NCBI RefSeq assembly: GCF_900110685.1
Contig: NZ_FOES01000023.1
Location: 1 to 40,636 of the forward strand
Direction of reading: 5' to 3'
Length of the DNA stretch: 40,636 nucleotides
Source of the DNA: Piscibacillus halophilus
GTDB lineage: Bacteria > Bacillota > Bacilli > Bacillales > Alkalibacillaceae
In this document: positions 23,776 through 32,574 of the stretch, piece after piece
How the letters are laid out: each line of letters opens with the position of its first letter
Position numbering within the stretch: position 1 is the stretch's first letter
Notes under the pieces: generated by a model
Database searches by the model: none
What the model saw: only the letters and a program-made list of their open reading frames with translations
What the model was told of the DNA's origin: nothing
Position numbers and translations under genes: made by a program

Positions 23776-23809
23776 TAAAAAAATGACCCTGACTTAAGGA
23801 TACAGGGCC
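23776..23809 (-). terminator. Terminator of the DUF1028 gene
   Basis: On the minus strand GGCCCTG and CAGGGTC pair (one G-U) across an 11-base loop and are followed by a T-run (A-run at 23777-23782). It starts 14 bases after the stop codon. Confidence 0.8.
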
Positions 23810-23822
23810 AACTTTAAGGAGT

Positions 23823-24683
23823 TTATTTACCTACTATATAGGAGTAGAGTTCTAAATCAATTTTTCCTTCTTCTTGCTCCCGCTCTTCAAAGTTTTCCGT
23901 ATGAATAAAGTTACGGAAAGCCTCATCAAAATCTCCACCTTTTTTTAAAAACCCTAGTTCTACCAATTTCTCAGACAACGCTTCTTTCTTCTCGTTATCA
24001 ATTTCAACTATGTTTTCTTCCTTCGTGCGATTAAAGTAAAGCTGGTGCAAACGATAAATGCGTTCAAGTTCATCGATCGGCGTCTCATGTTCATCTACAC
24101 GCAAGTCTAAATAACGATCATTGTACCCGCCGTAACCACCTTTTTCTTTAACAATAAACATAGCAGCTGATTGCATGCCTCGCTTATCCCCACCTGCTTT
24201 TTGTGCTGCATGAAGACAAGCTAATAGTCGTTCAGCTAATGTCTGTCCTTCTGTCTCTTCAAAGGTATCCGCCATCGCTGTAACGGTGTCTTCCCCGACT
24301 AAAATATTTCCTTGAGCCGCATAGTTCTTCCCTGCTCGTCCTCCTGCCCAGTCATAGCAGCTATCACCTGTATAGGTAGCTGAGTTTCCATTAAAGTCCA
24401 CAATACCAACTTGACGCATGGCTGCATCTGGATCGTTCTTAACAAGGACATCTAACGCCTCTTGAGCCGTTTTACCTTCACGTAATAAAGCTAGACCATC
24501 AGGACCAAATGCGGTATTTGCCAGTGATTGGGTTGCGACAGCTCCAACATTCGCTTCAGCCCACGGTACAACAGCGCCGACACCTAGGAATTTGGATTGC
24601 GTTGCCACACCCAGTTCCCCTGTATTTGGGTCAAACCCAACTATTGAAAATGTTGCCACTAGATTGTTTGGTGTTTTAGCCAT
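23823..24683 (-). CDS. DUF1028 family protein (Ntn-hydrolase-like)
   Basis: Product of 286 residues. The pattern ATFSIVGFDPNTGELGVATQ, then SKFLGVGAVVPWAEANVGAV and ATQSLANTAFGPDGLALLR, is diagnostic of DUF1028. GYGGYNDRYLDLRVDEHETP comes later. Members are regarded as Ntn-hydrolase-fold enzymes, and their substrates are unknown. The extra C-terminal part (about residues 215-286), charged and helical, resembles the peptidoglycan-binding-like tail of some members. ATG at 24683 follows AAGGAG by 9 bases; the longer in-frame start is not supported. It diverges from an AtoE-type transporter gene, so both may serve the same acid or amide substrate. Confidence 0.9.
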   Translation of the reverse strand: MAKTPNNLVATFSIVGFDPNTGELGVATQSKFLGVGAVVPWAEANVGAVATQSLANTAFGPDGLALLREGKTAQEALDVLVKNDPDAAMRQVGIVDFNGNSATYTGDSCYDWAGGRAGKNYAAQGNILVGEDTVTAMADTFEETEGQTLAERLLACLHAAQKAGGDKRGMQSAAMFIVKEKGGYGGYNDRYLDLRVDEHETPIDELERIYRLHQLYFNRTKEENIVEIDNEKKEALSEKLVELGFLKKGGDFDEAFRNFIHTENFEEREQEEGKIDLELYSYIVGK

Positions 24684-24765
24684 TCTATTACTCTCCTTTT
24701 CATCAACCTTAAAAAATATCACTCTTCTATAGTATCAAATAATTTAGAAAAATAGGAATAATCAA

Positions 24766-24794
24766 TTGAACAAGCTCTTAAGATTAAATATAAT
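24766..24794 (+). promoter_or_regulatory. Sigma-A promoter of the first AtoE-type gene
   Basis: -35 TTGAAC (24766-24771), 17-base spacer, -10 TATAAT (24789-24794). Near consensus; the start of transcription should be near 24801. Confidence 0.82.
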
Positions 24795-24812
24795 GAGAAA
24801 CAGGCTTTCTTC

Positions 24813-24826
24813 TGAAAGCGTTTTCT
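24813..24826. promoter_or_regulatory. cre site for CcpA before the first AtoE-type gene
   Basis: TGAAAGCGTTTTCT fits the cre consensus. It lies about 12 bases after the predicted start of transcription, a position at which CcpA blocks elongation. Confidence 0.75.
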
Positions 24827-24848
24827 AACATCTAAGGGAGGGAAATTT

Positions 24849-26183
24849 ATGTTACGAGGCTTAACGTCCTTTTTCAATCGAATCGTCCAACGTTATTTAC
24901 CGGATGCCTTTTTATTCGCCATTATTTTAACTTTTATCGCATATGTACTTGGTGTCCTCTTCACCGACAGTGGCCCTATGCAGATGGTCGAGCATTGGGG
25001 GACTGGATTTTGGGACTTACTGGCGTTCGCCATGCAAATGTCTCTAATCGTCGTGACAGGTTACATATTAGCAAATAGCCCGCTCATTAAAGGGTTTTTA
25101 CAACGAATTAGTACTTTGGCTAATACGCCTGGTCAAGCCATCTTACTCGTGACAATCGTAGCATCGATTGCATGTTTAATTAACTATGGGTTTGGATTAG
25201 TGGTTGGGGCATTGTTAGCGTTACATGTTGCCAAACGTATTCCATCTGTGGATTACCGACTGCTGATTGCCTCGGCCTATAGTGGATTCCTACTTTGGCA
25301 TGGAGGAATGTCGGGGTCAATCCCATTAACGATTGCTACTGATGATCACTTTTTAGCAGATATCCTTGGAAATGTTCCGATTACGGAAACCCTATTCAGT
25401 GGTATGAATTTATTTATCGTATTAATCTTGCTTGTGACACTTCCACTCATGAACTGGTTAATGAACCGTTCGAGTGATGATACAGGTACGATTGACCCAC
25501 AGTTTTTAAATGCACAAATGGTTTCAACTGAAGTTGAAGATCGCGACGTTAAAGAGGACATGACACCAGCGGAACGTCTAGAAAATAGTCAAGTCGTTTC
25601 GTTGATCATCGGAGTACTAGGATTAGTGTTTATTACGTTGCACTTTGTCCAAAACGGACTCGACATTAATATCAATATTGTCAACTTCATCATACTATTC
25701 CTAGGAATCCTATTACACAGAACTCCTCGTCGATTCTTGAATGTCTTGAGTGATGCTGTGAAAAATGCTGGAGGAATCATTATTCAATTCCCGTTCTACG
25801 CTGGAATTATGGGCATGATGGTTGCCTCAGGCTTATCAGAACAAATGTCCATTTGGTTTGTGAACATCTCAAATGAGGTCACTTATCCATTATTTGCGTT
25901 CTTAAGCGCGGGAATCGTTAACTTCTTTGTCCCTTCAGGAGGCGGTCAGTGGGCTGTACAAGGACCGATCATGATTCCTGCTGCACTTGATTTAGGTGTT
26001 GATACCGCAAAGACTGCTATGGCCGTTGCGTGGGGTGATGCATGGACGAATATGATTCAGCCGTTCTGGGCTCTACCGTTACTTGCCATCGCTGGCCTGA
26101 AAGTAAAAGATATTATGGGCTTCTGTATGGTCATTTTACTTTGGAGCTTTATACCAATTTCACTAGCTCTATTATTCTTCTAA
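24849..26183 (+). CDS. AtoE/TIGR00366-type short-chain fatty acid transporter, first copy
   Basis: Product of 444 residues with about ten or more membrane segments. The start FFNRIVQRYLPDAFLFAIIL and the segments HWGTGFWDLLAFAMQMSLIV, FPFYAGIMGMMVASGLSEQM and NFFVPSGGGQWAVQGPIMIP are hallmarks of the AtoE family. These carriers are thought to take up short-chain fatty acids or related carboxylates. GGGAGGG lies about 6 bases before the ATG. It is a single-gene unit with promoter, cre site and a hairpin after the stop. It diverges from the DUF1028 gene. A paralogue is encoded at 36020-37357. Confidence 0.9.
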   Translation: MLRGLTSFFNRIVQRYLPDAFLFAIILTFIAYVLGVLFTDSGPMQMVEHWGTGFWDLLAFAMQMSLIVVTGYILANSPLIKGFLQRISTLANTPGQAILLVTIVASIACLINYGFGLVVGALLALHVAKRIPSVDYRLLIASAYSGFLLWHGGMSGSIPLTIATDDHFLADILGNVPITETLFSGMNLFIVLILLVTLPLMNWLMNRSSDDTGTIDPQFLNAQMVSTEVEDRDVKEDMTPAERLENSQVVSLIIGVLGLVFITLHFVQNGLDININIVNFIILFLGILLHRTPRRFLNVLSDAVKNAGGIIIQFPFYAGIMGMMVASGLSEQMSIWFVNISNEVTYPLFAFLSAGIVNFFVPSGGGQWAVQGPIMIPAALDLGVDTAKTAMAVAWGDAWTNMIQPFWALPLLAIAGLKVKDIMGFCMVILLWSFIPISLALLFF

Positions 26184-26189
26184 ACTACA

Positions 26190-26215
26190 AAGACTTCCGG
26201 TTTACCGGAAGTCTT
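26190..26215 (+). terminator. Hairpin after the first AtoE-type gene
   Basis: AAGACTTCCGG and CCGGAAGTCTT form a perfect 11-bp stem with loop TTTA, 6 bases after the stop codon. The T-run behind it is interrupted, so efficiency is uncertain. Confidence 0.75.
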
Positions 26216-26244
26216 ACTTATTACCGTATACTCAACAATATTGA

Positions 26245-26367
26245 TTATAGATATTGTTTTATTTTTTCATCTAACCATGAAGGTTTGTCTAAACTTGAAA
26301 CACTTCCATTTATAAAATCGTTTATTGATTTTAGACGCTCTTTCTCCTGGTTTAGTTTTTCCTCTGC
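26245..26367 (-). pseudogene. In-frame, protein-like extension behind the MFS stop codon
   Basis: After the MFS stop codon TAA (26368-26370) the same frame stays open for 40 more codons. It reads AEEKLNQEKERLKSINDFIN, then GSVSSLDKPSWLDEKIKQYL, and ends at TAA 26245-26247. The composition is charged and helical, as in a cytoplasmic C-terminal tail, and there is no ATG, GTG or TTG in this frame to start a separate gene. It may be a tail cut off by a nonsense mutation, a readthrough extension, or chance. I have no family match. Confidence 0.35.
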
Positions 26368-27579
26368 TTAAGTTCTAGTCCCCTCCTCTTCTACCCCATA
26401 CCGTGTAAATAGAAGTAATATAGTAACCAAAAACATAATGACTGAAAAGTACACCCAACCAAGTGAATAACTAGAGTAGTCGGTTATAACCCCGAATATC
26501 GGAGGACCAATTAATACCCCCATCGTACCAAGCATGATACTTATACCACTAGAAGCGCCCGATTGTTCTTTTGGCACTAATTCTGTAGCTGCATTCATCC
26601 AAATTCCGTTAAATCCAGAAATACAAAATCCTAAAACGCCGACAATTAAAGTAATTAATACATACGGGAACCCTTCACCTAATAATGATAAAATTATTGC
26701 TAAGCATCCCGCTACAGTTGATATGGTAATTAAAACTATTATTCTATTACTATATAAATATTTGTCACTAATCATCCCCCATAAGATTCTCCCTAATGAT
26801 CCAAAAACTTCTGAAATAACAAGTAATAACCCAGCTAAAAACAAGGTGTAACCAAGTTTTTCATAAGCAAATAAAACAATATATGTATTTAACATCATTT
26901 GTCCTGCACTTAAGCCCATCGCACAAAAACTAATTAATATTAAAGCTTTATGTTTCAATACTGAAAGAAGCGATTGCATAAAATTTTTAATATCTTTTGT
27001 ATTACCTATAGAGTTAGAAGGTTCTACATAAAGTCGTGAAGCCATAACACCATAAGCAATTAATAAAATACTAGTTACTAAAACAATAGTTCTCCAGCCA
27101 AATTCATTCGATAAAGGTAACAAGATCAATGCACTTAAAGCCGATCCTACCGTCACTCCAGTTTGCTTAATTCCCATAGCAAGCCCCAATTGTTCTTTAT
27201 TAAACCAATATAAAACGCCTCTATTAGAAGCGGGATGCATGGCCCCATAACCCGCTCCTCCTAAAAAAAGAAGCAATAATAAAATGATAAAGATATTTGT
27301 AACTGATACTAGTATAAAACTTGATCCAATTAGAATTGTTATTCCAATAATCATTTTCCTAGTACCAACACGATCCGTAATTAAACCAGCCGGTATAGAA
27401 TTAAATGACTGACCAACAAAAAAAGCAGCCGGTAACATTCCAATTTGTGCTTTTGTAAGATTTAAATCCTCTCCTATTAAGACACCTAAAGGAGATATAC
27501 TTCTCCCTAATAGAGCAACAACTATTTGAAGTAGCAATAAAACGAATAACATTCTCCAAGGATTTATTAAACGATTCAT
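26368..27579 (-). CDS. Major facilitator superfamily transporter
   Basis: Product of 403 residues with twelve predicted membrane segments. Between segments 2 and 3 lies GLITDRVGTRKMIIGITI, the MFS signature loop. GYGAMHPASNRGVLYWFNKE, followed by MGIKQTGVTVGSALSALILL, resembles the NarK/CynX-type branch and carboxylate carriers. The second half begins after a cytoplasmic loop near residue 200 and repeats the loop as LWGMISDKYLYSNR. Substrate unknown. It diverges from the GntR-led operon and shares its control region, so it may move the same acid or a product. The ribosome binding site is weak. An open, protein-like tail follows its stop codon. Confidence 0.88.
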   Translation of the reverse strand: MNRLINPWRMLFVLLLLQIVVALLGRSISPLGVLIGEDLNLTKAQIGMLPAAFFVGQSFNSIPAGLITDRVGTRKMIIGITILIGSSFILVSVTNIFIILLLLLFLGGAGYGAMHPASNRGVLYWFNKEQLGLAMGIKQTGVTVGSALSALILLPLSNEFGWRTIVLVTSILLIAYGVMASRLYVEPSNSIGNTKDIKNFMQSLLSVLKHKALILISFCAMGLSAGQMMLNTYIVLFAYEKLGYTLFLAGLLLVISEVFGSLGRILWGMISDKYLYSNRIIVLITISTVAGCLAIILSLLGEGFPYVLITLIVGVLGFCISGFNGIWMNAATELVPKEQSGASSGISIMLGTMGVLIGPPIFGVITDYSSYSLGWVYFSVIMFLVTILLLFTRYGVEEEGTRT

Positions 27580-27616
27580 AAGTAATCAACTCTTCGCATA
27601 TTTTTTAATTAATTCA

Positions 27617-27645
27617 AATATAATGAAAATTTTATATTTTGTAAA
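27617..27645 (-). promoter_or_regulatory. Promoter of the MFS gene
   Basis: Minus strand: -35 TTTACA (27640-27645), 17-base spacer, -10 TATATT (27617-27622). It overlaps the putative GntR site, so both directions may be controlled together. Confidence 0.6.
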
Positions 27646-27656
27646 TGTTGACAAAA
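27637..27656. promoter_or_regulatory. Candidate GntR operator between divergent promoters
   Basis: TTTTGT (27637-27642) and ACAAAA (27651-27656) form an inverted repeat with an 8-base centre. It covers the -35 boxes of both the MFS and the GntR promoters. The TTGT/ACAA form resembles sites of FadR-type GntR regulators. Confidence 0.45.
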
Positions 27657-27676
27657 TACAAAATACAGTTTACACT
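27648..27676 (+). promoter_or_regulatory. Sigma-A promoter of the GntR-led operon
   Basis: -35 TTGACA (27648-27653), 17-base spacer, -10 TACACT (27671-27676). It should drive all genes from 27708 to 34304. Confidence 0.82.
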
Positions 27677-27707
27677 TCCAAAAAACAACCTGTAAGGGGG
27701 AAATTTT

Positions 27708-28382
27708 ATGGATAGCATAGTAAAATCCGAACCATTTCACATTCAAGCTTACAAAAATATTCAACGAACACTCCTCGAAAAGGAATTCTCCCCTGGAGAA
27801 CAACTAACCGAAACTTCTCTCGCTAAAAAACTTGGAATTAGTCGAGGTCCCGTTCGTGAAGCAATTAGAATGCTGTTACATGATGGCTTACTTGTACAAA
27901 AAGGAGTACATGTATATGTATTTGATCCACAGTTAAAAGATGTGTTGGACCTTTATTTATGTAAAGAACGTTTAGAACCTTTAGGAGCACGTCTTGCAGC
28001 ATCAAATATTGATGAACCCGGTATTAAAGAGCTAAATAGCATTATTTCCAAAACTGAAAGCGCTTTATCAAATAAATCTGATAACAAAGAAATTGCTTCC
28101 CTCAACACAGATTTTCATAGCCTCATATCGAAATACTCCCAAAACCAGCAATTAATACAATTCATGAATCTTATTCGAGCAAAGAATATTTATATGAGAA
28201 ATGTACTCCTTGGGGACTTTACCAGAAAAGAAAACTTCATAGATGAACATAAGAATATAGCGGATGCCATTATTAATCGAAATCCAGATGCAGCTGAAAC
28301 CTTAATGAAAGAACACATAAAAAATGATTTAGATACTTGGAAAATTATTTTTAACGATCAAGAAGGAGATGAAAAACTATGA
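27708..28382 (+). CDS. GntR-family regulator (FadR/FCD type)
   Basis: Product of 224 residues. An N-terminal winged helix (about residues 12-72) contains LTETSLAKKLGISRGPVREA and IRMLLHDGLLVQKGVHVYVF. The C-terminal helical FCD domain contains LYLCKERLEPLGARLAA, LNTDFHSLISKYSQNQQLIQ and EHKNIADAIINRNPDAAETL, whose Asp and His residues would bind a metal and an organic-acid ligand. AAGGGGG precedes the ATG. It overlaps the CoA-transferase gene by 4 bases (ATGA), so it heads and probably controls this operon, and perhaps the divergent MFS gene, in response to the operon's acid substrate. Confidence 0.92.
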   Translation: MDSIVKSEPFHIQAYKNIQRTLLEKEFSPGEQLTETSLAKKLGISRGPVREAIRMLLHDGLLVQKGVHVYVFDPQLKDVLDLYLCKERLEPLGARLAASNIDEPGIKELNSIISKTESALSNKSDNKEIASLNTDFHSLISKYSQNQQLIQFMNLIRAKNIYMRNVLLGDFTRKENFIDEHKNIADAIINRNPDAAETLMKEHIKNDLDTWKIIFNDQEGDEKL

Positions 28383-29575
28383 GTCAAACACTCGAAGGAT
28401 TAAAAGTTGTCGAGTTAGGTAGTTTAATAGCTGGCCCATTTGCTGGAAAAATGTTTGCTGAGTTCGGTGCTGATGTTTTAAAAGTCGAGCCACCCAAAAA
28501 AGGTGATCCATTACGTGAATGGAGACATGTTTATGATGGGAATTCACTATGGTGGAGATTACAATCTAGAAATAAAAAATCAGTAACTATTAACTTGAAA
28601 TCTGAAGAAGGTCAAGATATCGTTCGCTCCCTTGTGAAAGATGCTGACATTGTAATAGAAAACTTTCGACCTGGTACTCTTGAAAAATGGAACCTTGGTT
28701 ATGAAAATTTATCAAAAATTAATCCCGGAATCATTATGGTGAGAGTGTCTGGTTACGGTCAAACAGGTCCATATAAAGATAAACCTGGATTCGGCAGTAT
28801 CGGTGAATCAATGGGAGGAATTCGATATGTTACGGGTCATCCAGAGCTCCCTCCCCCACGGGTTGGAATCAGTTTAGGAGATTCGTTAGCGGCTATGTAC
28901 TCTGTTATAGGAGCCATGATGGCCCTTTATCATCGCGATATAAAAGGAACAGGTGAAGGACAAATTGTTGATGTTGCATTATATGAATCTGTCTTTAGTT
29001 TAATGGAAGGTATGCTACCAGAGTACGACAAGTTCAAAGTTATCAGAGAGCGTTCAGGAGCATCTTTACCAGGAGTAGCACCTTCAAACACTTATCAATG
29101 TAAAGACGGCAAATATATTGTCATTGGTGGTAATGGCGATGCCATATTTAAGAGATTTATGAATGCCATTGGTCGCGCTGATTTAGCTGATGACCCAAGT
29201 TTTGAAAGTAATAAAGGTAGAGCCGCCAATGCTGATTTCTTAGATGAGGCAATTGAAAACTGGACTAATACAGTAGATTTAGATACGGCATTAGAAACAC
29301 TAGATCAAGCTCATGTCCCTGCTGGCCCAATCTATAACATTGAAGATATTATAAAAGATCCACAATATAACGCTAGAGAGATGATTCAAGAATTTGAATT
29401 AGGTGAAAATGATAATTTAAAAATTCCAGGAATTATACCTAAGTTAAGCCGCACACCTGGACGAACTAATTGGTTAGGCCCTGAATTAGGCGAACACACT
29501 GAGGATACTTTGAAAAACCTATTAGGTTTAGATCAACAACAAATAGAAGAATTAAAGTCTAAAGGTGTTATCTAG
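28379..29575 (+). CDS. Class III CoA-transferase (CaiB/BaiF family)
   Basis: Product of 398 residues, a normal length. It should move CoA from a donor such as succinyl-CoA to a carboxylic acid. The start LEGLKVVELGSLIAGPFAGK and the phrases LKVEPPKKGDPLREW, NFRPGTLEKWNLGYENLSK and GQTGPYKDKPGFGSIGESMG are family hallmarks. Asp168 in LGDSLAAMYSVIGAMMAL is the expected catalytic residue that forms the aspartyl-CoA anhydride. With the lyase and hydratase genes that follow, succinyl-CoA:D-citramalate CoA-transferase is the best guess; other acids are possible. It is cytoplasmic and the first enzyme gene of the operon. Confidence 0.92.
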   Translation: MSQTLEGLKVVELGSLIAGPFAGKMFAEFGADVLKVEPPKKGDPLREWRHVYDGNSLWWRLQSRNKKSVTINLKSEEGQDIVRSLVKDADIVIENFRPGTLEKWNLGYENLSKINPGIIMVRVSGYGQTGPYKDKPGFGSIGESMGGIRYVTGHPELPPPRVGISLGDSLAAMYSVIGAMMALYHRDIKGTGEGQIVDVALYESVFSLMEGMLPEYDKFKVIRERSGASLPGVAPSNTYQCKDGKYIVIGGNGDAIFKRFMNAIGRADLADDPSFESNKGRAANADFLDEAIENWTNTVDLDTALETLDQAHVPAGPIYNIEDIIKDPQYNAREMIQEFELGENDNLKIPGIIPKLSRTPGRTNWLGPELGEHTEDTLKNLLGLDQQQIEELKSKGVI

Positions 29576-29590
29576 AAAGGAGGTTTATTT

Positions 29591-30508
29591 ATGAAGGAAA
29601 TTAAAATTCAAGAGGTCATGCCGAGAGATGGATTACAAAACGAACCTTTATTTGTCCCAACTGAGAAAAAGGTTGATTTGATTAACCGACTAAGTCAATC
29701 AGGCGTAAGCAAGATTGAAGTCACATCTTTTGTTTCCCCAAAAGCAATACCAAATTTAAAAGATGCTGAAGATGTCATGACTCGTATCGATCGAAACCCG
29801 AATGTCATTTATAGCACTCTTGTCCCGAACCTTAAAGGTGCAGAACGAGCTGTTCAATGCAAAGTTGACGAAATTAATCTATTAGTTTCGGCTAGTAATA
29901 CCCACAATTTGGAAAATGTCAGACGTACAACAAGTGAAACTTTCGACAACTTCAATAAACTCATAGATTACCTTTCAGATTATGACGTTATACTTAACGG
30001 TTCATTAGGCACTACATTTGGTTGTCCCTTTGAAGGTCACATTCCTCAAGACCGTATTTTTGAATTGGTTGAATCCTACTTAAAACTAAATGTTAAAGGT
30101 ATAACTCTTGCGGATACAACAGGAATGGCTACTCCAAATCAAGTCTATGACCTATGTTCAGAACTAATCAATCGTTACCCTGAAGCTAATTTCACCTTAC
30201 ATTTCCACAATACGAGAGGTATGGGACTAGCCAATGTTTTAGAAGGTATTCGTGCTGGTATCACACAGTTCGATTCCTCTTTAGGTGGAGTTGGTGGATG
30301 TCCTTTCGCTCCCGGTGCATCCGGAAACATATGCACAGAAGATCTAGTTCACATGCTTCATTTCATGGGATACCAAACAAATGTTGATTTAGATTTAATC
30401 ATTAATATCTCAAAACAACTACAAGATGTACTACAACATGAATTACCTGGACAAATCATAAAGGCTGGTAAAATTACAGATCTTCATAATTCTTCTATAT
30501 CAAATTAA
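29591..30508 (+). CDS. HMG-CoA lyase family enzyme (possible citramalyl-CoA lyase)
   Basis: Product of 305 residues with a TIM-barrel fold. The catalytic Arg is in VMPRDGLQNE. KIEVTSFVSPKAIPNLKDAE, FGCPFEGHIP, LADTTGMATPNQV and the metal ligands in LHFHNTRGMGLANVLEGI are visible. The Cys-containing loop GVGGCPFAPGASGN, with Cys237, matches HMG-CoA lyases. Such enzymes cleave a 3-hydroxyacyl-CoA to acetyl-CoA and a keto acid. By context it may split (R)-citramalyl-CoA into acetyl-CoA and pyruvate, as described for an HMG-CoA-lyase-like enzyme of Chloroflexus. Plain HMG-CoA lyase for leucine breakdown is the alternative. AAAGGAGGT precedes the ATG. Confidence 0.9.
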   Translation: MKEIKIQEVMPRDGLQNEPLFVPTEKKVDLINRLSQSGVSKIEVTSFVSPKAIPNLKDAEDVMTRIDRNPNVIYSTLVPNLKGAERAVQCKVDEINLLVSASNTHNLENVRRTTSETFDNFNKLIDYLSDYDVILNGSLGTTFGCPFEGHIPQDRIFELVESYLKLNVKGITLADTTGMATPNQVYDLCSELINRYPEANFTLHFHNTRGMGLANVLEGIRAGITQFDSSLGGVGGCPFAPGASGNICTEDLVHMLHFMGYQTNVDLDLIINISKQLQDVLQHELPGQIIKAGKITDLHNSSISN

Positions 30509-30521
30509 AAGGAGGAAAATT

Positions 30522-31955
30522 ATGTCTGGTAAAACATTATTTGATAAAGTTTGGGAACGTCATCTCATTGATTCAAACTTAGACCAACCTCTACTCTTTA
30601 TTGATTTACATTTAATTCATGAAGTCACTTCACCCCAAGCGTTCTCACTTTTAAAAGAACAAGGTAGAAATGTCAGAAGACCAGACCTCACATTTGCCAC
30701 AGCAGATCATAATGTACCCACTAAAAATCGAGATGATATCAAAGATATTCTTGCAAAAAAACAAGTTGAATTCTTGGTTAATAGCTGTCATGAACATGGA
30801 ATTACGGTTTATGATTTAGATCACCCTGATAACGGAATCGTTCATATTATTGGACCTGAACTCGGTTTAACAACCCCAGGAAAGACTATCGTTTGTGGTG
30901 ATAGTCACACTTCTACTCATGGGGCATTTGGTTCATTAGCCTTTGGTATAGGATCAAGTGAGATTACACACGTTCTAGCCACACAAACTTTGCCACAAAA
31001 TAAACCTAAAACGATGAACATCCATTTAATAGGCAGTAAACCAAAAGGAGTTTCAGCCAAGGATATTATCCTAAAAATTATTGGAGAGATTGGCACTAAT
31101 GGTGGTACAGGACATATTGTTGAGTTTACTGGTCAGACCATTAAAGAGATGTCAATGGATGAAAGAATGACCATTTGTAATATGATTTTAGAGGCAGGTG
31201 CTCGTTCAGGTATGATCGCACCTGACGAAGTGACCTTTAATTATTTAAAAGATAAACGTTTTGTACCAAAAGGTGAAGACTGGGACCGTGCTGTTGACGA
31301 ATGGAAACAACTACACAAAGATGAAGATGCTACATATGACCAAGTTGTTAAAATAGATATTTCTAATTTAGAACCTCAAGTTACTTGGGGCACAAACCCT
31401 GGGCAAGTCATCTCTATTAGTGAAAACATCCCATCACCTACTAGTTTTAACAATGATATAACTCGTTCTACAGCGAAACAAGCCTTAAATTATATGAATT
31501 TAAATGCTCTAACACCAATCAAAGATGTTAGTATCGACAAAGCTTTTATAGGATCCTGTACTAACTCACGGTTGGAGGATTTAGAACTCGCTGCAGAAAT
31601 TGTAAAAGGACATAAAGTTAATGAGAACGTTACAGCGTTAGTAGTGCCAGGATCTTATCACATAAAACGAAAAGCCGAAGAAAAAGGATTAGACCAAATA
31701 TTTATTAACGCTGGATTTGAATGGCGTGATCCTGGTTGTAGTATGTGCCCAGGTATGAACTCCGACATGGCTAAACCGGGAGAACGTATTGCCTCAACTT
31801 CCAATAGAAACTTTGAAGGACGGCAAGGTAAAGGAGCTAGAACTCATTTAGTAAGCCCTGAAATGGCCGCAGCTGCTGCGATTAAGGGACATTTTACAGA
31901 TATAAGAGAATGGCATTATAACGAATGGGGTGAGGCTGATGCAACCATTTCGTAA
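30522..31955 (+). CDS. LeuC-type hydratase, large subunit
   Basis: Product of 477 residues of the aconitase family. FIDLHLIHEVTSPQAFSLLK, TIVCGDSHTSTHGAFGSLAF and GSSEITHVLATQTL are typical of 3-isopropylmalate dehydratase large subunits. The three [4Fe-4S] ligands are Cys346 (GSCTNSR), Cys406 and Cys409 (DPGCSMCPGMN). It would isomerise or hydrate a branched dicarboxylate. Because its neighbours are a CoA-transferase and a lyase, with no leuA or leuB, I think it acts in catabolism, for example citraconate or mesaconate to citramalate. A role in leucine synthesis cannot be ruled out without the rest of the genome. It overlaps the small-subunit gene by 17 bases. Confidence 0.92.
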   Translation: MSGKTLFDKVWERHLIDSNLDQPLLFIDLHLIHEVTSPQAFSLLKEQGRNVRRPDLTFATADHNVPTKNRDDIKDILAKKQVEFLVNSCHEHGITVYDLDHPDNGIVHIIGPELGLTTPGKTIVCGDSHTSTHGAFGSLAFGIGSSEITHVLATQTLPQNKPKTMNIHLIGSKPKGVSAKDIILKIIGEIGTNGGTGHIVEFTGQTIKEMSMDERMTICNMILEAGARSGMIAPDEVTFNYLKDKRFVPKGEDWDRAVDEWKQLHKDEDATYDQVVKIDISNLEPQVTWGTNPGQVISISENIPSPTSFNNDITRSTAKQALNYMNLNALTPIKDVSIDKAFIGSCTNSRLEDLELAAEIVKGHKVNENVTALVVPGSYHIKRKAEEKGLDQIFINAGFEWRDPGCSMCPGMNSDMAKPGERIASTSNRNFEGRQGKGARTHLVSPEMAAAAAIKGHFTDIREWHYNEWGEADATIS

Positions 31956-32544
31956 TCATTTGGGTAAGGTAGTACCTATAGATAAAACGGATATTGATAC
32001 GGATATTATAATTCCTACAGAGTTTTTAAAAAGAATTGAGAGAACAGGATATGACAAACATTTAATGTACTATTGGCGGTACGACGATCAAGGACGTATA
32101 AAAAAAGATTTCCCCTTAAATCAACCTCAATATCAAGGTACAACAATTTTATTGACCGGTGATAATTTTGGTTGCGGATCTTCTCGTGAAAATGCAGTTT
32201 GGGCTTTGTATGATTATGGATTTAGAGTTATATTGGCCCCTTCATTCGCAGATATCTTTAAAAACAACTGCACCAAAAATGGTTTACTACCTATTGAACT
32301 TCCACAACAAGACATTCAACAACTTTTCCATTTTACCACTCTAGACATTCTCAAACTAACGATAGATCTGGAAAATCAAGTTATTACTAACCACGAAGAC
32401 TTAAATTTCTCATTTGATATCGATCCACATACAAAATATAAGTTTATCAATGGATTAGATGATATTGATATAACTTTAACCGCAGAAAGTTCGATTAATC
32501 GTTTTGAACAAGAAAGACCATTTTATATGGATCCTTACAATTAA
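31939..32544 (+). CDS. LeuD-type hydratase, small subunit
   Basis: Product of 201 residues, the swivel domain that completes the active site with the LeuC-type subunit. GKVVPIDKTDIDTDIIIPTE and TGDNFGCGSSRENAVWALYD are the family signatures; the loop around GCGSSRE binds substrate. ATG at 31939 was chosen because the resulting start MQPFRNHLGKVVPID fits the family and GGGGTGA lies about 6 bases upstream; the GTG at 31930 is less likely. The gene begins inside leuC-like, so the two subunits are translationally coupled. As for its partner, the substrate is inferred to be a C5-dicarboxylate rather than isopropylmalate. Confidence 0.92.
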   Translation: MQPFRNHLGKVVPIDKTDIDTDIIIPTEFLKRIERTGYDKHLMYYWRYDDQGRIKKDFPLNQPQYQGTTILLTGDNFGCGSSRENAVWALYDYGFRVILAPSFADIFKNNCTKNGLLPIELPQQDIQQLFHFTTLDILKLTIDLENQVITNHEDLNFSFDIDPHTKYKFINGLDDIDITLTAESSINRFEQERPFYMDPYN

Positions 32545-32574
32545 TGAATCTAACTTTTCGGGGAGGTTAAAAAA

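Noticed and set aside
26042-26371. Plus-strand open frame after the first AtoE-type gene
   Set aside because: It begins inside the AtoE-type gene in another frame and runs through the terminator; no ribosome binding site or recognisable protein.
30522-32544. Leucine biosynthesis locus
   Set aside because: leuA and leuB are absent and the neighbours are CoA-transferase, lyase and symporter genes; a catabolic role is more likely, though not proven.
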